This document shows positions 10,021 to 20,000 of a DNA stretch of 64,000 nt, piece by piece (position 1 is the stretch's first letter; each line of letters starts with the position of its first letter). Origin of the DNA: Xaviernesmea oryzae (lineage in GTDB: Bacteria; Pseudomonadota; Alphaproteobacteria; Rhizobiales; Rhizobiaceae); assembly GCF_900177415.1 (NCBI RefSeq), contig NZ_FXAF01000002.1:62001-126000 (forward strand), written 5' to 3'. Made by a program: the position numbers and the translations under genes. Below the pieces are notes generated by a model. The model did no database searches, was not told where the DNA came from, and saw only the letters and a program-made list of their open reading frames with translations.

Positions 10021-11642
10021 GCTTCCACCGCCCTTCCCTTGAGCGCGAACAGGCCGCGCGGACGTTTCTGGATGAAGAGGATGATCAGCACCAGCACGAG
10101 GATCTTGCCGAGCACGGCGCCGACGGAAGGTTCGAGGAACTTGTTGAGCACCCCGAGCGAAAGGGCGCCGACCAGCGTGCCCCAGAGATTGCCGACCCCG
10201 CCGAAGACCACGACCATGAAGCTGTCGATGATATAGCTCTGCCCGAGGTTCGGCGAGACGTTGTCGATCTGGGAGAGCGCCACGCCGGCGATGCCCGCGA
10301 TGCCCGACCCCAGTGCAAAGGTGAGCGCATCCACCCACGGCGTCTTGATGCCCATGGAAGAGGCCATGCGGCGGTTCTGGGTGACGGCGCGCATGTTGAG
10401 CCCGTAGGCCGACTTCTTCATCACGACGAGAAGCGCCACGAAGATCGACAGCGAGAAGACCACGATCCACATGCGGTTCCAGGTGATCGTCAGGCCGCCG
10501 AGCGCAAACGAGCCGGACATCCAGGACGGGTTGCCGACTTCCTGGTTGGTCGGGCCGAAGATCGAACGGATCGTCTGCTGCAGGATGAGCGAGACGCCCC
10601 AGGTGGCGAGCAGCGTTTCGAGCGGCCGGCCGTAGAGGAAGCGGATCACGCCGCGCTCGATGACGAAGCCGACCGCGCCGGTGACGAGGAAGGCGACGGG
10701 CAGTGCGATCGCCAGCGACCAGTCGAACAGACCGGGCGCATTGGAGCGGATCGCCTCCTGCACCACGAATGTGGAATAGGCGCCGAGCATGACCATCTCG
10801 CCATGCGCCATGTTGATGATGCCCATGACGCCGAAGGTGATGGCGAGCCCGATCGCCGCAAGCAGCAGGACGGAGCCGAGCGAAAGGCCGTACCAGACGT
10901 TCTGGACCATGTCCCAGAGCTGCAGTTCGCTTTCGATCGAAGATATGGCGTGGTCGAGATCGGGTTTCAGGCTTTCGTCGATCGAGCCGGAGACGGAGCG
11001 CAGGATGCCGATCGCATCACGGCCGCCGAGATTGCCGATGGTCTCGATCGCCGCGCGCTTCTCGCCCACCGAACGGTCCGACGAAAGCAGCGAGACGGCG
11101 CGCGCCTCTTCCATGCGGGCCTTGACCTCGCCGTCGGTCTCCTTGGCAAGCGCCGCCTCGACGAGCTCGAGGTTTTCCGGGCTCGGAGAACGGAGCACGG
11201 CATCGGCGGCCTGCAGCCGGACCGCGCGGTCGGGGCTCAGGAGCGTCAGGCCGCCCATGGCGGAACGGATGACGCGGCGGAGATTGTTGTTGACCCGGAC
11301 CTTGGTGACGGAATTCTTCGGCGCCTCACCGGCGGAAGCCCCCGTCAGCGGGTCGATCAGTTCGAGATTGGAGCCGGCGGCCTTGGCGATGAAGACCAGA
11401 TTGTCGGATTTGCGGAAATAGAGATCGCCGTCGACAAAGGCCTGGAGGGCGGGAACGACACGCGGATCGCCGGTTGCGGCGATCTGGCCGATTAGCTTCT
11501 CCGCCTCGTTGAAATCGGCTTTGGCGAGCTGATCGAACAAGGATTTCGGATCGCCTCCTGCACCGGATTGCCCGAAAGAGGGCGCGGCGAAGGAAAGGAT
11601 CAAACAGGTGAGAAAGGCATAAAATAGAGATCTTAAAGTCAT
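10017..11642 (-). CDS. urtB: Urea ABC transporter permease UrtB
   Basis: 541 residues. Signal-like N-terminus (LFYAFLTCLILSFAAPSFG), then about 230 residues of a soluble, helical, HEAT-like domain, probably periplasmic, that is normal for UrtB. The LivH-type permease domain follows (GLAITFGVMGIINMAHGEMVMLGAYSTFVV, and GGVGNLWGTLVGALSLG near the end). ATG at 11642 has GAGGG 7 bases upstream and gives a clean signal peptide; the longer frame to 11729 is rejected. It is separated from urtA by a 174-bp gap filled with palindromic repeats. Confidence 0.95.
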   Translation of the reverse strand: MTLRSLFYAFLTCLILSFAAPSFGQSGAGGDPKSLFDQLAKADFNEAEKLIGQIAATGDPRVVPALQAFVDGDLYFRKSDNLVFIAKAAGSNLELIDPLTGASAGEAPKNSVTKVRVNNNLRRVIRSAMGGLTLLSPDRAVRLQAADAVLRSPSPENLELVEAALAKETDGEVKARMEEARAVSLLSSDRSVGEKRAAIETIGNLGGRDAIGILRSVSGSIDESLKPDLDHAISSIESELQLWDMVQNVWYGLSLGSVLLLAAIGLAITFGVMGIINMAHGEMVMLGAYSTFVVQEAIRSNAPGLFDWSLAIALPVAFLVTGAVGFVIERGVIRFLYGRPLETLLATWGVSLILQQTIRSIFGPTNQEVGNPSWMSGSFALGGLTITWNRMWIVVFSLSIFVALLVVMKKSAYGLNMRAVTQNRRMASSMGIKTPWVDALTFALGSGIAGIAGVALSQIDNVSPNLGQSYIIDSFMVVVFGGVGNLWGTLVGALSLGVLNKFLEPSVGAVLGKILVLVLIILFIQKRPRGLFALKGRAVEA

Positions 11643-11658
11643 GATATCGCCCTCGATT

Positions 11659-11798
11659 CCCCCTCTGGCCTGCCGGCCATCTCCCCCACAAGGGGGGAGA
11701 AATCTGCGGCATCGCCCGCCATCCTCCAACTTGGAACCTGGATAGCGCTGGTGCGGCGGATAAGCCCCTCCCCCTTGTGGGGAGGGGTTGGGGAGGGG
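11659..11798. repeat. Palindromic mosaic repeats between urtA and urtB
   Basis: The copy at 11659-11700 is a diverged version of the 44-bp unit found at 7865 and 8003. A second C/G-rich block at 11765-11798 (CCCCTCCCCC-TTGT-GGGGAGGGG, then another GGGGAGGGG) is a further hairpin. The first copy differs from the urtD/urtE copies at paired positions: TGGCC-TGCC-GGCCA replaces TGCCC-TGCC-GGGCA. Pairing is therefore kept, which suggests the folded structure matters. Confidence 0.75.
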
Positions 11799-11816
11799 AC
11801 TTTCTCCAATTCAGGA

Positions 11817-13106
11817 TCAGCTGCCCTTGCCGCCGCACTTCCCGGTGGCGACGTTGAAGTTGCCGCAGGACATCGGCTTGCGCCAATCGGAGATCAGGTC
11901 CTTGCTATCCGGCAGGTAATCGGACCATTCGTCGCCGACGACGGCCGGCGTCTGCTGGACGATCTCGAACTGGCCGTCGGCCTGGATTTCACCGATCAGC
12001 ACCGGCTTGGTGATGTGATGGTTCGGCATGACGGTGGAGGTGCCGCCCGAAAGGTTCGGAACGGAAACGCCGATGATCGAATCGAGCACCGCATCCGTGT
12101 CCGTGGTGCCGGCCGCTTCGACGGCCTTCACCCAGGCGTTGAAGCCGATATAGGCGGCTTCCATCGGGTCGTTCGTCACGCGCTTGTCGTTCTTGGTAAA
12201 GGCATGCCACTGTTCGATGAACTCGGCATTGACCGGGGCATCCACGGACTGGAAGTAGTTCCAGGCGGCAAGGTGGCCGACAAGCGGTCCGGTATCGAGG
12301 CCAGCGAGTTCCTCTTCGCCGACCGAGAAGGCGACGACCGGAATGTCTTCCGCCTTGATCCCCTGGTTGGCGAGTTCCTTGTAGAAGGGAACGTTGGCGT
12401 CGCCGTTGATGGTGGAGACGACGGCGGTCTTCTTGCCGGCCGAGCCGAACTTCTTGATGTCGGAGACGATCGTCTGCCAGTCGGAATGACCGAACGGCGT
12501 GTAGTTGATCATGATGTCTTCCGACTTGACGCCCTTCGATTCCAGATAGGCCTTCAGGATCTTGTTGGTCGTCTGCGGATAGACGTAGTCGGTGCCGGCG
12601 AGAACCCAGCGCTCGACGCCTTCGGTATTCATCAGGTAGTCCACGGCGGGGATAGCCTGCTGGTTCGGCGCGGCACCCGTGTAGAAGATGTTGCGGGAGG
12701 ATTCCTCGCCCTCGTACTGGACGGGGTAGAAGAGGATCGAGTTCAGCTCTTCGAAGACCGGCAGGACGGACTTGCGGGAAGAGGACGTCCAGCAGCCGAA
12801 GACGGCGGCGACCTTGTCCTGGCTGATGAGCTGGCGGGCCTTTTCGGCAAACAGCGGCCAGTCGGAAGCCGGGTCGACGACGACCGCTTCGAGCTTCTTG
12901 CCGAGCACGCCGCCCTTCTTGTTCTGCTCCTCGACGAGCATCAGCATGACATCCTTGAGCGTCGTCTCGGAGATGGCCATGGTGCCCGAAAGCGAGTGGA
13001 GAACGCCGATCTTGATCGTGTCCTCCTGGGCGAAGGCGCCGTGAAACGCCGTCGTCGACAATATGGCGGCGATAAGTGCCCCGCCAAGCTTTGCCTTGAA
13101 TGTCAT
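11817..13106 (-). CDS. urtA: Urea ABC transporter periplasmic binding protein UrtA
   Basis: 429 residues. Signal peptide of about 26 residues with cleavage after AFHGAFA. The mature part starts QEDTIKIGVLHSLSGTMAISETTLKD, the classic UrtA opening, with VFGCWTSSSRKSVLPVFEE and LFYPVQYEGEESSRNIFYTGAAPNQQ also diagnostic. It captures urea (or short amides) and delivers it to UrtBC. It is the first gene of the minus-strand block, so the main promoter should lie in 13107-13327. I found no convincing sigma-54 -24/-12 pair or NtrC palindrome there by eye. It ends with a cysteine pair, SCGNFNVATGKCGG. Confidence 0.97.
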   Translation of the reverse strand: MTFKAKLGGALIAAILSTTAFHGAFAQEDTIKIGVLHSLSGTMAISETTLKDVMLMLVEEQNKKGGVLGKKLEAVVVDPASDWPLFAEKARQLISQDKVAAVFGCWTSSSRKSVLPVFEELNSILFYPVQYEGEESSRNIFYTGAAPNQQAIPAVDYLMNTEGVERWVLAGTDYVYPQTTNKILKAYLESKGVKSEDIMINYTPFGHSDWQTIVSDIKKFGSAGKKTAVVSTINGDANVPFYKELANQGIKAEDIPVVAFSVGEEELAGLDTGPLVGHLAAWNYFQSVDAPVNAEFIEQWHAFTKNDKRVTNDPMEAAYIGFNAWVKAVEAAGTTDTDAVLDSIIGVSVPNLSGGTSTVMPNHHITKPVLIGEIQADGQFEIVQQTPAVVGDEWSDYLPDSKDLISDWRKPMSCGNFNVATGKCGGKGS

Positions 13107-13327
13107 TGGTTCGAACCCCTCTTCTCGTTCGTCCGCAACGAAGACCTTAACCGTTGCTTAAGCGACTATCGGTTGCTGCATCGCAAAACCGTATACGTAA
13201 AATGACGTACGGGAGGGGGCGAAAGGGGCAGGAAGGCCGGCGCCGCATCCTGGGCTCCTTTACCTCCGAAGTAATCGACCTCGTGCTTCTGCGGGGTTAT
13301 CCCGGAGGAAACAAGAGAGGAAAAAAC

Positions 13328-13654
13328 ATGGCCGTCACCTATGTCATCCGGTTCGACATCCGCCCCGACCAGCGGGAACGATTCATGACCCTGCTCACCG
13401 GCGTGCTGGACGCCATGCGCCAGGAGCCGATGTTCCACGAGGCGGTGCTGCATGCCGATCCCGACAACGAGAACCGCATGATGCTCTACGAAACCTGGGA
13501 GGATCATGCGGACGTGCTGGAGGTGCAGGTGAAGCGCCCCTATCGGGACGCGTGGCACGCCGCGCTGCCGGAACTGCTCGCCAGCCCGCGCGACATCTCT
13601 GTCTGGCATCCGGTGCGCAGCGACCGATCCGGATGGGGCCGAAGTGGCAGTTGA
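13328..13654 (+). CDS. Antibiotic biosynthesis monooxygenase (ABM) domain protein
   Basis: 108 residues forming one dimeric ferredoxin-like ABM domain: VTYVIRFDIRPDQRERFMTLL, then FHEAVLHADPDNENRMMLYETWEDHADVLEVQ, and HAALPELLASPRDISVWHPV. Family members are small cofactor-free quinol monooxygenases (YgiN-like) or haem-degrading enzymes; which applies is not clear. The start at ATG 13328 has GAGAGG upstream; the longer frame is rejected. It is divergent from urtA across about 220 bp and 96 bp before the GH13 gene. The role in this setting is unknown. Confidence 0.82.
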   Translation: MAVTYVIRFDIRPDQRERFMTLLTGVLDAMRQEPMFHEAVLHADPDNENRMMLYETWEDHADVLEVQVKRPYRDAWHAALPELLASPRDISVWHPVRSDRSGWGRSGS

Positions 13655-13750
13655 CGAGCCTCTCGGCAGCATTTGCGACTCGTTCCGGAACATTTTCGCC
13701 GCTGAACTATTGCCTCCCCGGACCTGCCGAATGCCCGAGGTGCCCCCGCC

Positions 13751-15412
13751 GTGATCAACGATCTCTGGTACAAGAACGCCGTCATCTATTGCCTGTCGGT
13801 CGAAACCTTCATGGACGCCAACGGCGACGGGGTCGGCGACTTCCAGGGGTTGCAGCGCCGGCTCGATTATCTTGCCGGTCTCGGCATCGACGCTATCTGG
13901 CTGATGCCGTTCCAGGCCTCGCCGCAGCGCGACGACGGTTACGATGTCACCGATTATTACAATATCGATCCCCGTTACGGAACGCTCGGCGATTTCGTGG
14001 AATTCACCCACGGCGCCAAGCAGCGCGGGATCCGGGTGCTCATCGATCTCGTCGTCAATCACACGTCGGACCATCATCCCTGGTTTCAGCAGGCTCGCAG
14101 CGATCCGAATTCCGTCTATCGCGACTGGTACGTCTGGTCCGGGAAGAAGCCCGCCAATGCTGACGAAGGCATGGTCTTTCCGGGCATACAGAAGACGACC
14201 TGGACCTATGACGAGAAGGCCAGGCAATATTATTTCCACCGCTTCTACGAGTTCCAGCCGGACCTCAACACGGCGAACCCGCATGTGCAGGCGGAGATCC
14301 TGAAAATCATGGGGTTCTGGATACAGCTCGGCGTTTCCGGCTTCCGCATGGATGCCGTGCCTTTCGTCATCGCCGAGAAGGGGGCGGACGTCAAAAGGCT
14401 CAGCAAGCGCTACGAGATGCTCCGCCGGTTCCGAGAGTTCCTGCAATGGCGGCTGGGGGATTCGATCATCCTCGCGGAAGCCAATGTGGTGCCGAAGGAG
14501 AACCTCAAATATTTCGGCGAGGACGGCGACCGCTTGCAGATGATGTTCAATTTCCACGTCAACCAGGCGCTGTTCTATGCGCTTGCAAGCTCGGACGCAC
14601 GCCCGCTCATCAAGGCGGTGGAGGCGACGCGGGAACGGCCGGCGACCGCCCAATGGGGGATTTTCCTGCGCAACCACGACGAGCTCGATCTCGGCCGGCT
14701 GGGGGAGAAGCAGCGCCGGAAGGTTTTCGAGGAATTCGGGCCGGACAAGGGCATGCAGCTTTACGACCGCGGCATCCGGCGGCGGCTGGCGCCGATGCTG
14801 GATGGTGACCGGCGCCGGCTCGAGCTCGCCTACAGCCTGATGTTCTCGCTCCCCGGCACGCCGGTGCTCCGCTACGGCGACGAGATCGGCATGGGTGACG
14901 ACCTCTCGCTTCCGGAACGCAACTGTGCCCGCACGCCCATGCAATGGTCGGCGGAGCCGCATGGCGGCTTCACCAAGAGCAGGAGGCCTGTCCTGCCGGT
15001 CATCAGCGGCGGCCCCTTCGGCTTCGAACACCTGAACGTCGCCCAGCAGCGGCGCGATCCGGATTCCCTGCTGAACTGGATGGAGCGCCTGATCCGGATG
15101 CGCAAGGAAGTGCCCGAGATCGGCTGGGGCGATTGCGTGCCCCTCAATACCGGCGATGATGGCGTATTGGCGCTACGCTACGACTGGCGCAACAATTCGG
15201 TGCTGGTGGTCCACAATCTGCATTCGCGGCCCGTGGAAGTAAGCTTCGTGGCCGGCGTCGGGGAACACGGCAATCTCCTGATCGACATCGCCGACGGCGC
15301 CAGCAGCGATGCCGACGCCAACGGCCGGCATCGGCTGCTTCTGGATGCCTACGGCTATCAGTGGTTCCGCGTCGGAGGGCTGGATTATCTGCTGAGACGT
15401 CGCGAGATTTGA
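13751..15412 (+). CDS. Alpha-amylase family (GH13) trehalose-synthase-like enzyme
   Basis: 553 residues, a complete GH13 barrel. The catalytic triad is visible: nucleophile D201 in GFRMDAVPF, acid/base E243 in ILAEANV, and D310 in FLRNHDELDL. Other regions are VIYCLSVETFMDANGDGVGDFQGL, DGYDVTDYYNIDPRYGT and LIDLVVNHTSDHHPWF. The domain order and the FLRNHDELDL motif place it near trehalose synthases (maltose alpha-glucosyltransferase, TreS), which interconvert maltose and trehalose. A related amylosucrase or oligo-1,6-glucosidase activity is possible. No maltokinase domain or treY/treZ neighbour is present. Trehalose would be an osmoprotectant. Confidence 0.87.
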   Translation: MINDLWYKNAVIYCLSVETFMDANGDGVGDFQGLQRRLDYLAGLGIDAIWLMPFQASPQRDDGYDVTDYYNIDPRYGTLGDFVEFTHGAKQRGIRVLIDLVVNHTSDHHPWFQQARSDPNSVYRDWYVWSGKKPANADEGMVFPGIQKTTWTYDEKARQYYFHRFYEFQPDLNTANPHVQAEILKIMGFWIQLGVSGFRMDAVPFVIAEKGADVKRLSKRYEMLRRFREFLQWRLGDSIILAEANVVPKENLKYFGEDGDRLQMMFNFHVNQALFYALASSDARPLIKAVEATRERPATAQWGIFLRNHDELDLGRLGEKQRRKVFEEFGPDKGMQLYDRGIRRRLAPMLDGDRRRLELAYSLMFSLPGTPVLRYGDEIGMGDDLSLPERNCARTPMQWSAEPHGGFTKSRRPVLPVISGGPFGFEHLNVAQQRRDPDSLLNWMERLIRMRKEVPEIGWGDCVPLNTGDDGVLALRYDWRNNSVLVVHNLHSRPVEVSFVAGVGEHGNLLIDIADGASSDADANGRHRLLLDAYGYQWFRVGGLDYLLRRREI

Positions 15413-15495
15413 GAGGGGCCTCGGACAAGCCGAGTTTGGGCTGGCGGAATGCTCGCCTTTCCGCAAAGATGGCCGGACACGGAGGGGATCGGCAG

Positions 15496-15939
15496 ATGCA
15501 GATGGATGTCACGACGATCGGCTTCACCAAGACGACGGCCGAGGATTTCTTCGGCCGCATCAAGACGGCGGGCGTGAAGCGCATAATGGACGTGCGGTTG
15601 CACAACACCTCGCAGCTTGCCGGCTTTGCCAAGTCCGACGATCTCGCCTTCTTCCTCAAGACGATCTGCGGCGCCGGCTATGTGCACGAGCCCCTGCTCG
15701 CACCGACCGAGGAGATCATGACCGCCTTCAAGAAGGAAAAGGGCGACTGGAATGTCTTCCAGAACGATTTCATGGGTTTGATGGCGGAACGCCACATTGA
15801 AAGCCACCTGAAGCCCGAGGCCTTCGACGGCTCCTGCCTGCTCTGCTCGGAGGACAAGCCGCATCATTGCCACCGCCGGCTCGTCTGCGACTACCTGAAC
15901 GGCAAATGGGGCGGCAGGCTCAGCGTCCGCCATCTCTGA
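15496..15939 (+). CDS. DUF488 domain protein
   Basis: 147 residues. MDVTTIGFTKTTAEDFFGRI begins the domain, VKRIMDVRLHNTSQLAGFAK is its core, and the C-terminal CLLCSEDKPHHCHRRLVCDYL cysteine/histidine cluster could bind a metal. DUF488 proteins are widespread, small and of unknown biochemical role; a nucleic-acid-related function has been suggested from their fold. The start is ATG 15496 (or 15502), after a GGAGGGG sequence. It lies 83 bp after the GH13 gene on the same strand. Confidence 0.85.
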   Translation: MQMDVTTIGFTKTTAEDFFGRIKTAGVKRIMDVRLHNTSQLAGFAKSDDLAFFLKTICGAGYVHEPLLAPTEEIMTAFKKEKGDWNVFQNDFMGLMAERHIESHLKPEAFDGSCLLCSEDKPHHCHRRLVCDYLNGKWGGRLSVRHL

Positions 15940-15957
15940 GCCGGCCGCGCGAGCCGA

Positions 15958-16776
15958 TCAGCCGTTCGCCCCCGGGCGGTTGCGCCATGCTTCGGCCTGG
16001 GCGTAGAACTTCTTTTCCCATTCCTTGTGGTTGTCCAGGCCCTCCTTGATGAAGGGCGTAAAGATCGCCAGGTTCATCAGCATCCAGTTCACCAGCCGGG
16101 CCGGGAATTTCAGCGGCTTGACGAAGTCGACGAACAGAACCACGCGGGTCTTGTCCGTGTGGTTCCAGGCCTCGTGCTCATAGGCATCGTCGAAGATCAG
16201 CACCTTGCCCTCTTCCCAATGGCATATCTGATCCTTGACCCGGATCGCCAGCTTGTCGCGCGGCTCCGGCACGATGAGGCCGAGATGCAGGCGCAGCACG
16301 CCGTTATAGGGGCCGCGATGGGCCGGCAGGTGTTTGCCTGGCTCGAAGATGGAGAACATCACGGTCGTGAGGCCGGGTATCTTCTGCATCGCCTTCCAGG
16401 TCTCGGGGCATGCCTGGATGTTCTGCTCCGACTTCACGCCGAATCCGAGCAGGAAGAACGTCTTCCAGCCCTTGTCGGTCGAGATCGTCTTCACGTCGGT
16501 GGAGATGTCCTGGAAAGTCGGCAGCTCGTCCTTGCGCAGCAGAATGCGGTCGAGTTCCGCGCGGATGGCGGGCGCCGCCTTCTCGATCTCGGCCGCCCAG
16601 GGGAAGGTCGCATTGTCGTAGACCGGCGGGTTGCCGAGCCTGGCATATTTGAAATTCAGCCGCTCCGCCCAGGCGACGATCGACATGAAGAAGCGGGTGG
16701 CGGCGCTCGGACGATCCATCGGTGCGAGGCCGGTGGTGCCGAAGCTCTGTTCGGGTTCGGGAGATGACGGGTTCAC
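15958..16776 (-). CDS. Aspartyl/asparaginyl beta-hydroxylase family protein (LpxO-like)
   Basis: 272 residues of the Fe(II)/2-oxoglutarate-dependent hydroxylase family. Iron ligands are seen in LPAHRGPYNGVLRLHLGL (first His and acidic partner region) and DAYEHEAWNHTDKTR (distal His and the 2-oxoglutarate-binding Arg). A C-terminal hydrophobic stretch (LVNWMLMNLAIFTPFIKEGLD) suggests membrane association, as in LpxO, which 2-hydroxylates the secondary acyl chain of lipid A. Peptide hydroxylation is the alternative. It converges on the DUF488 gene with a 19-bp gap and is a single-gene unit. Confidence 0.83.
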   Translation of the reverse strand: MNPSSPEPEQSFGTTGLAPMDRPSAATRFFMSIVAWAERLNFKYARLGNPPVYDNATFPWAAEIEKAAPAIRAELDRILLRKDELPTFQDISTDVKTISTDKGWKTFFLLGFGVKSEQNIQACPETWKAMQKIPGLTTVMFSIFEPGKHLPAHRGPYNGVLRLHLGLIVPEPRDKLAIRVKDQICHWEEGKVLIFDDAYEHEAWNHTDKTRVVLFVDFVKPLKFPARLVNWMLMNLAIFTPFIKEGLDNHKEWEKKFYAQAEAWRNRPGANG

Positions 16777-17096
16777 GGGAGAAGCGCCTGATAACTATGG
16801 TTGATCCGCCGTGAGAGCAGATGCGATATCGCGCCTGCTACGGCTCCTTCTGAGATGGAGCGCCTTTCATGAGCTTGCAAGTCCATATTTTAGGAGTGTT
16901 CCCATTCGGGAACAGGATTGTTGCCGGCTTGCAATCCGGCTCTTGCGGAGAACGGGCGGGGATGAACAATGGAAGGCAATGCAAAACTCCGTTGCGCGAT
17001 TGTTTCGCAACAGCGAAAGCGCGCTTGCAAAACCCCGCGCCGCAGTTGAAAGTGCCTAATCGACAGTCTTTCCTTGCAAGGTGCTAGAAATTAGGC
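16777..17096. other. 320-bp intergenic region upstream of the hybrid kinase, with inverted repeats
   Basis: No supported gene. It contains a perfect inverted repeat TGTTCCC-ATTC-GGGAACA at 16897-16914 and a second, GTTGCG-N9-CGCAAC, at 16991-17011. The hexamer TTGCAA recurs several times. It must hold the promoters of both the LpxO-like gene and the kinase. A 72-codon open frame at 16869-17087 has no recognisable features and I do not call it. Confidence 0.5.
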
Positions 17097-20000
17097 ATGG
17101 CAGCGCGGCAACGCATCATTCCTGTCCGGCGTGAATACAACCGTTGGGTCGCCAACCAGACGCTGGAGGACTATGCCCTTCGCTTCACGGCCAAGAGCGC
17201 ACGGCGTTTTTCCTCGAGCCGCATTTCCCAGACGGCGATCGGCGCGATCTCCTTCCTGGCGCTGGAGGCGATCGGCGGAACGATCACCCTCTCCTACGGC
17301 ACGACCAACGCTTTTTTCGCGATCTGCGCCGCCGCCGTCGCCATGCTTGCCATCGGCCTGCCGATCAGCCGTTATGCGATCCGCCACGGCGTCGACATCG
17401 ACCTGCTCACCCGCGGCGCGAGCTTCGGCTATATCGGCTCGACGATCACCTCGCTGGTCTATGCGAGCTTCACCTTCATGCTGTTCGCGATCGAAGCCTC
17501 GATCATGACCGGCGCGCTGGAGCTTGCCTTCGGCATTCCGCCCTGGATCGGCTACATCATCAGCGCCGCCGTCGTGATCCCGCTGGTCATCTACGGCGTG
17601 CAGCTCATCTCGCGATTCCAGCTTTTGACCCAGCCCTTCTGGATCGTGCTGAACATCCTCCCCTTCGTCTTCATCGCCTTTCTGGACTGGGAGAAGTTCG
17701 ACCTCTGGCGCGCCTTTGCCGGTGTCAACCATTCGAACGCGGAAGTGGGCGGCGCGGCCCCCTTCGATCTCGTCGAGTTCGGCGCGGCTTCCGCCGTCAT
17801 CCTGGCGCTGATGCCGCAGATCGGCGAGCAGGTGGATTTCCTGCGCTTCCTGCCGCCCGAAGGCCTGCGCAAATGGCGCCACCGGCTCGCCGTCTTTCTC
17901 GCCGGCTCCGGCTGGGTCGTGGTCGGCGTGCCGAAACTGCTCGCCGGTTCGTTCCTCGCGGTCCTGACGCTCTCGACCGGCGTGCCGGTGCGGGAGGCCG
18001 CCGATCCGGCGCATATGTATCTCGCCGCCTTCGGCTACATGATCCCGAACGAAACCGCGGCGCTGCTGCTGATGGCCGCCTTCGTGGTCGTCTCGCAGCT
18101 CAAGATCAACGTGATGAACGCCTATGCGGGCTCGCTCGCCTGGTCGAACTTCTTTTCGCGATTGACCCACAGCCATCCGGGCCGCGTCGTCTGGCTGGTC
18201 TTCAATGTGGTGATCGCGCTGCTCCTGATGGAGCTCGGCATCTACCGGCTGCTGGAAGCGACGCTCGGCATCTTCTCGATCATCGCCATGGCCTGGCTCT
18301 GCACCATCTCGGCCGATCTCTTCATCAACAAGAAGCTCGGCCTGTCGCCTGAGGGCATCGAGTTCAAGCGCGCCCACCTCTACGACGTCAACCCTGTCGG
18401 CCTCGGCTCGATGCTGGGTTCGGCCGGCGTGGCGCTCGCCGCCCATTTCGGCCTGTTCGGAGAGCTGTGGGCCTCGCTCGCCACCTATGTGACGCTGATC
18501 GCCTTCCTGATCTCGCCGGCCATCGCATTCGCCACGCGCGGCAAATTCTATCTTGCCCGCAAGCCTCGCCAGAGCTGGAAGAGCCTCGGCTCGATCACCT
18601 GCTCGATCTGCGAACATCCCTTCGAACACGAGGACATGGCCTGGTGCCCGGCCTATGCCGCGCCGATCTGCTCGCTCTGCTGCTCGCTCGACAGCCGCTG
18701 CCACGACATGTGCAAGCCGCATGCGCGGCTGAACGCCCAGGTCGGCACGGTCGCCCGCTCCTTCCTGCCGGAGAGCGTCATCACGCGGCTCACCACCCGC
18801 CTCGGTCGATATGCGATCACGGCCGTCCTGGCGATCTCGGTCATCGGCACGATCCTCGCCATGATCGCCTATCAGGTCGGGCGGGCCACGCCCGCCAATG
18901 CCGAAGTGATCTACGGCACGGTGCTCATCGTCTTCTTCGTCTTCGCCATCATCGCCGGCATCGTCTCCTGGTTCTACGTGCTCGCCCATGACAGCCGGGT
19001 CGTGGCGGAGGAGGAGTCCTCCCGCCAGAACACGCTGCTCCTGAAAGAGATTTCCGCCCACAAGAAGACCGATGCGGCCCTGCAGGAGGCGAAGGAGACG
19101 GCCGAAGCCGCCAACCGCGCCAAGAGCCGCTATGTCGTCGGCCTCAGCCACGAACTGCGCACCCCGCTCAACGCCGTGCTCGGCTACGCGCAGATCCTCG
19201 AACGGGACGAGACGATCCCCGCGCCGCGCCAGTCGGCGATCAAGGTCATCAAGCGTTCCGCCGACCATCTTTCCGGCCTGATCGACGGGCTACTCGACAT
19301 TTCCAAGATCGAGGCGGGCCGCCTGCAGGTCTATTCCAACGAGATCAACATCCAGGATTTCCTCGACCAGATCGTCGAGATGTTTTCCCTGCAGGCGCAG
19401 GCGAAGGGCTTGGAATTCGAGCATGAGCGCGCCCGCGCCCTGCCCCGATATGTCCGCACCGACGAGAAGCGCCTGCGCCAGATCCTCGTCAACATCCTCT
19501 CCAACGCGATCAAGTTCACCGACGAGGGCAAGGTTCGCTTCGAGGTCGCCTATCGCAGCCAGGTCGCGACCTTCACCATCTCCGATACCGGCCGCGGCAT
19601 CGCCGAGAAGGACCTCGCCCGCATCTACGAGCCGTTCCAGCGCGGCGAGGCCGACAGCGTGCGGCCGATGCCGGGCCTCGGCCTCGGCCTCACGATCACC
19701 CAGCTTCTCACCAACACGCTCGGCGGCGAGATCGCCGTCGCCAGCACCAGGGGCGAAGGCTCTGTCTTCAAGGTGCGTCTGATGCTCTCGGCGGTCGAAC
19801 GGCCGAATACGGCGCCGGCGGCGGAAAAGAAGATCGTCTCCTATACCGGCCCCCGTCGCACCATCGTCGTGGTGGACGACAACGAGGACCATCGCGACCT
19901 GATGCGAGAAGTGCTGGCGCCGATGGATTTCGTCGTGCTGACGGCAAACAGCGGCCCCGATTGCCTGACGCTGATCGAGGGCGTGGTGCCGGATCTCTTC

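Noticed and set aside
13107-13327. Sigma-54/NtrC promoter for the urea block
   Set aside because: I looked for a GG-N10-GC pair with flanking consensus and for NtrC palindromes and found none convincing by eye; nitrogen control cannot be claimed from this sequence.
16869-17087. Small open frame of 72 codons before the kinase gene
   Set aside because: No family motif, no clear ribosome-binding site, and it spans the inverted repeats expected to be regulatory.
17091-19268. A 725-codon open frame on the minus strand opposite the permease-kinase gene
   Set aside because: It is antisense to a clearly conserved multi-domain protein and reads as acidic/Arg-rich low-complexity residues. It is a GC-bias shadow.
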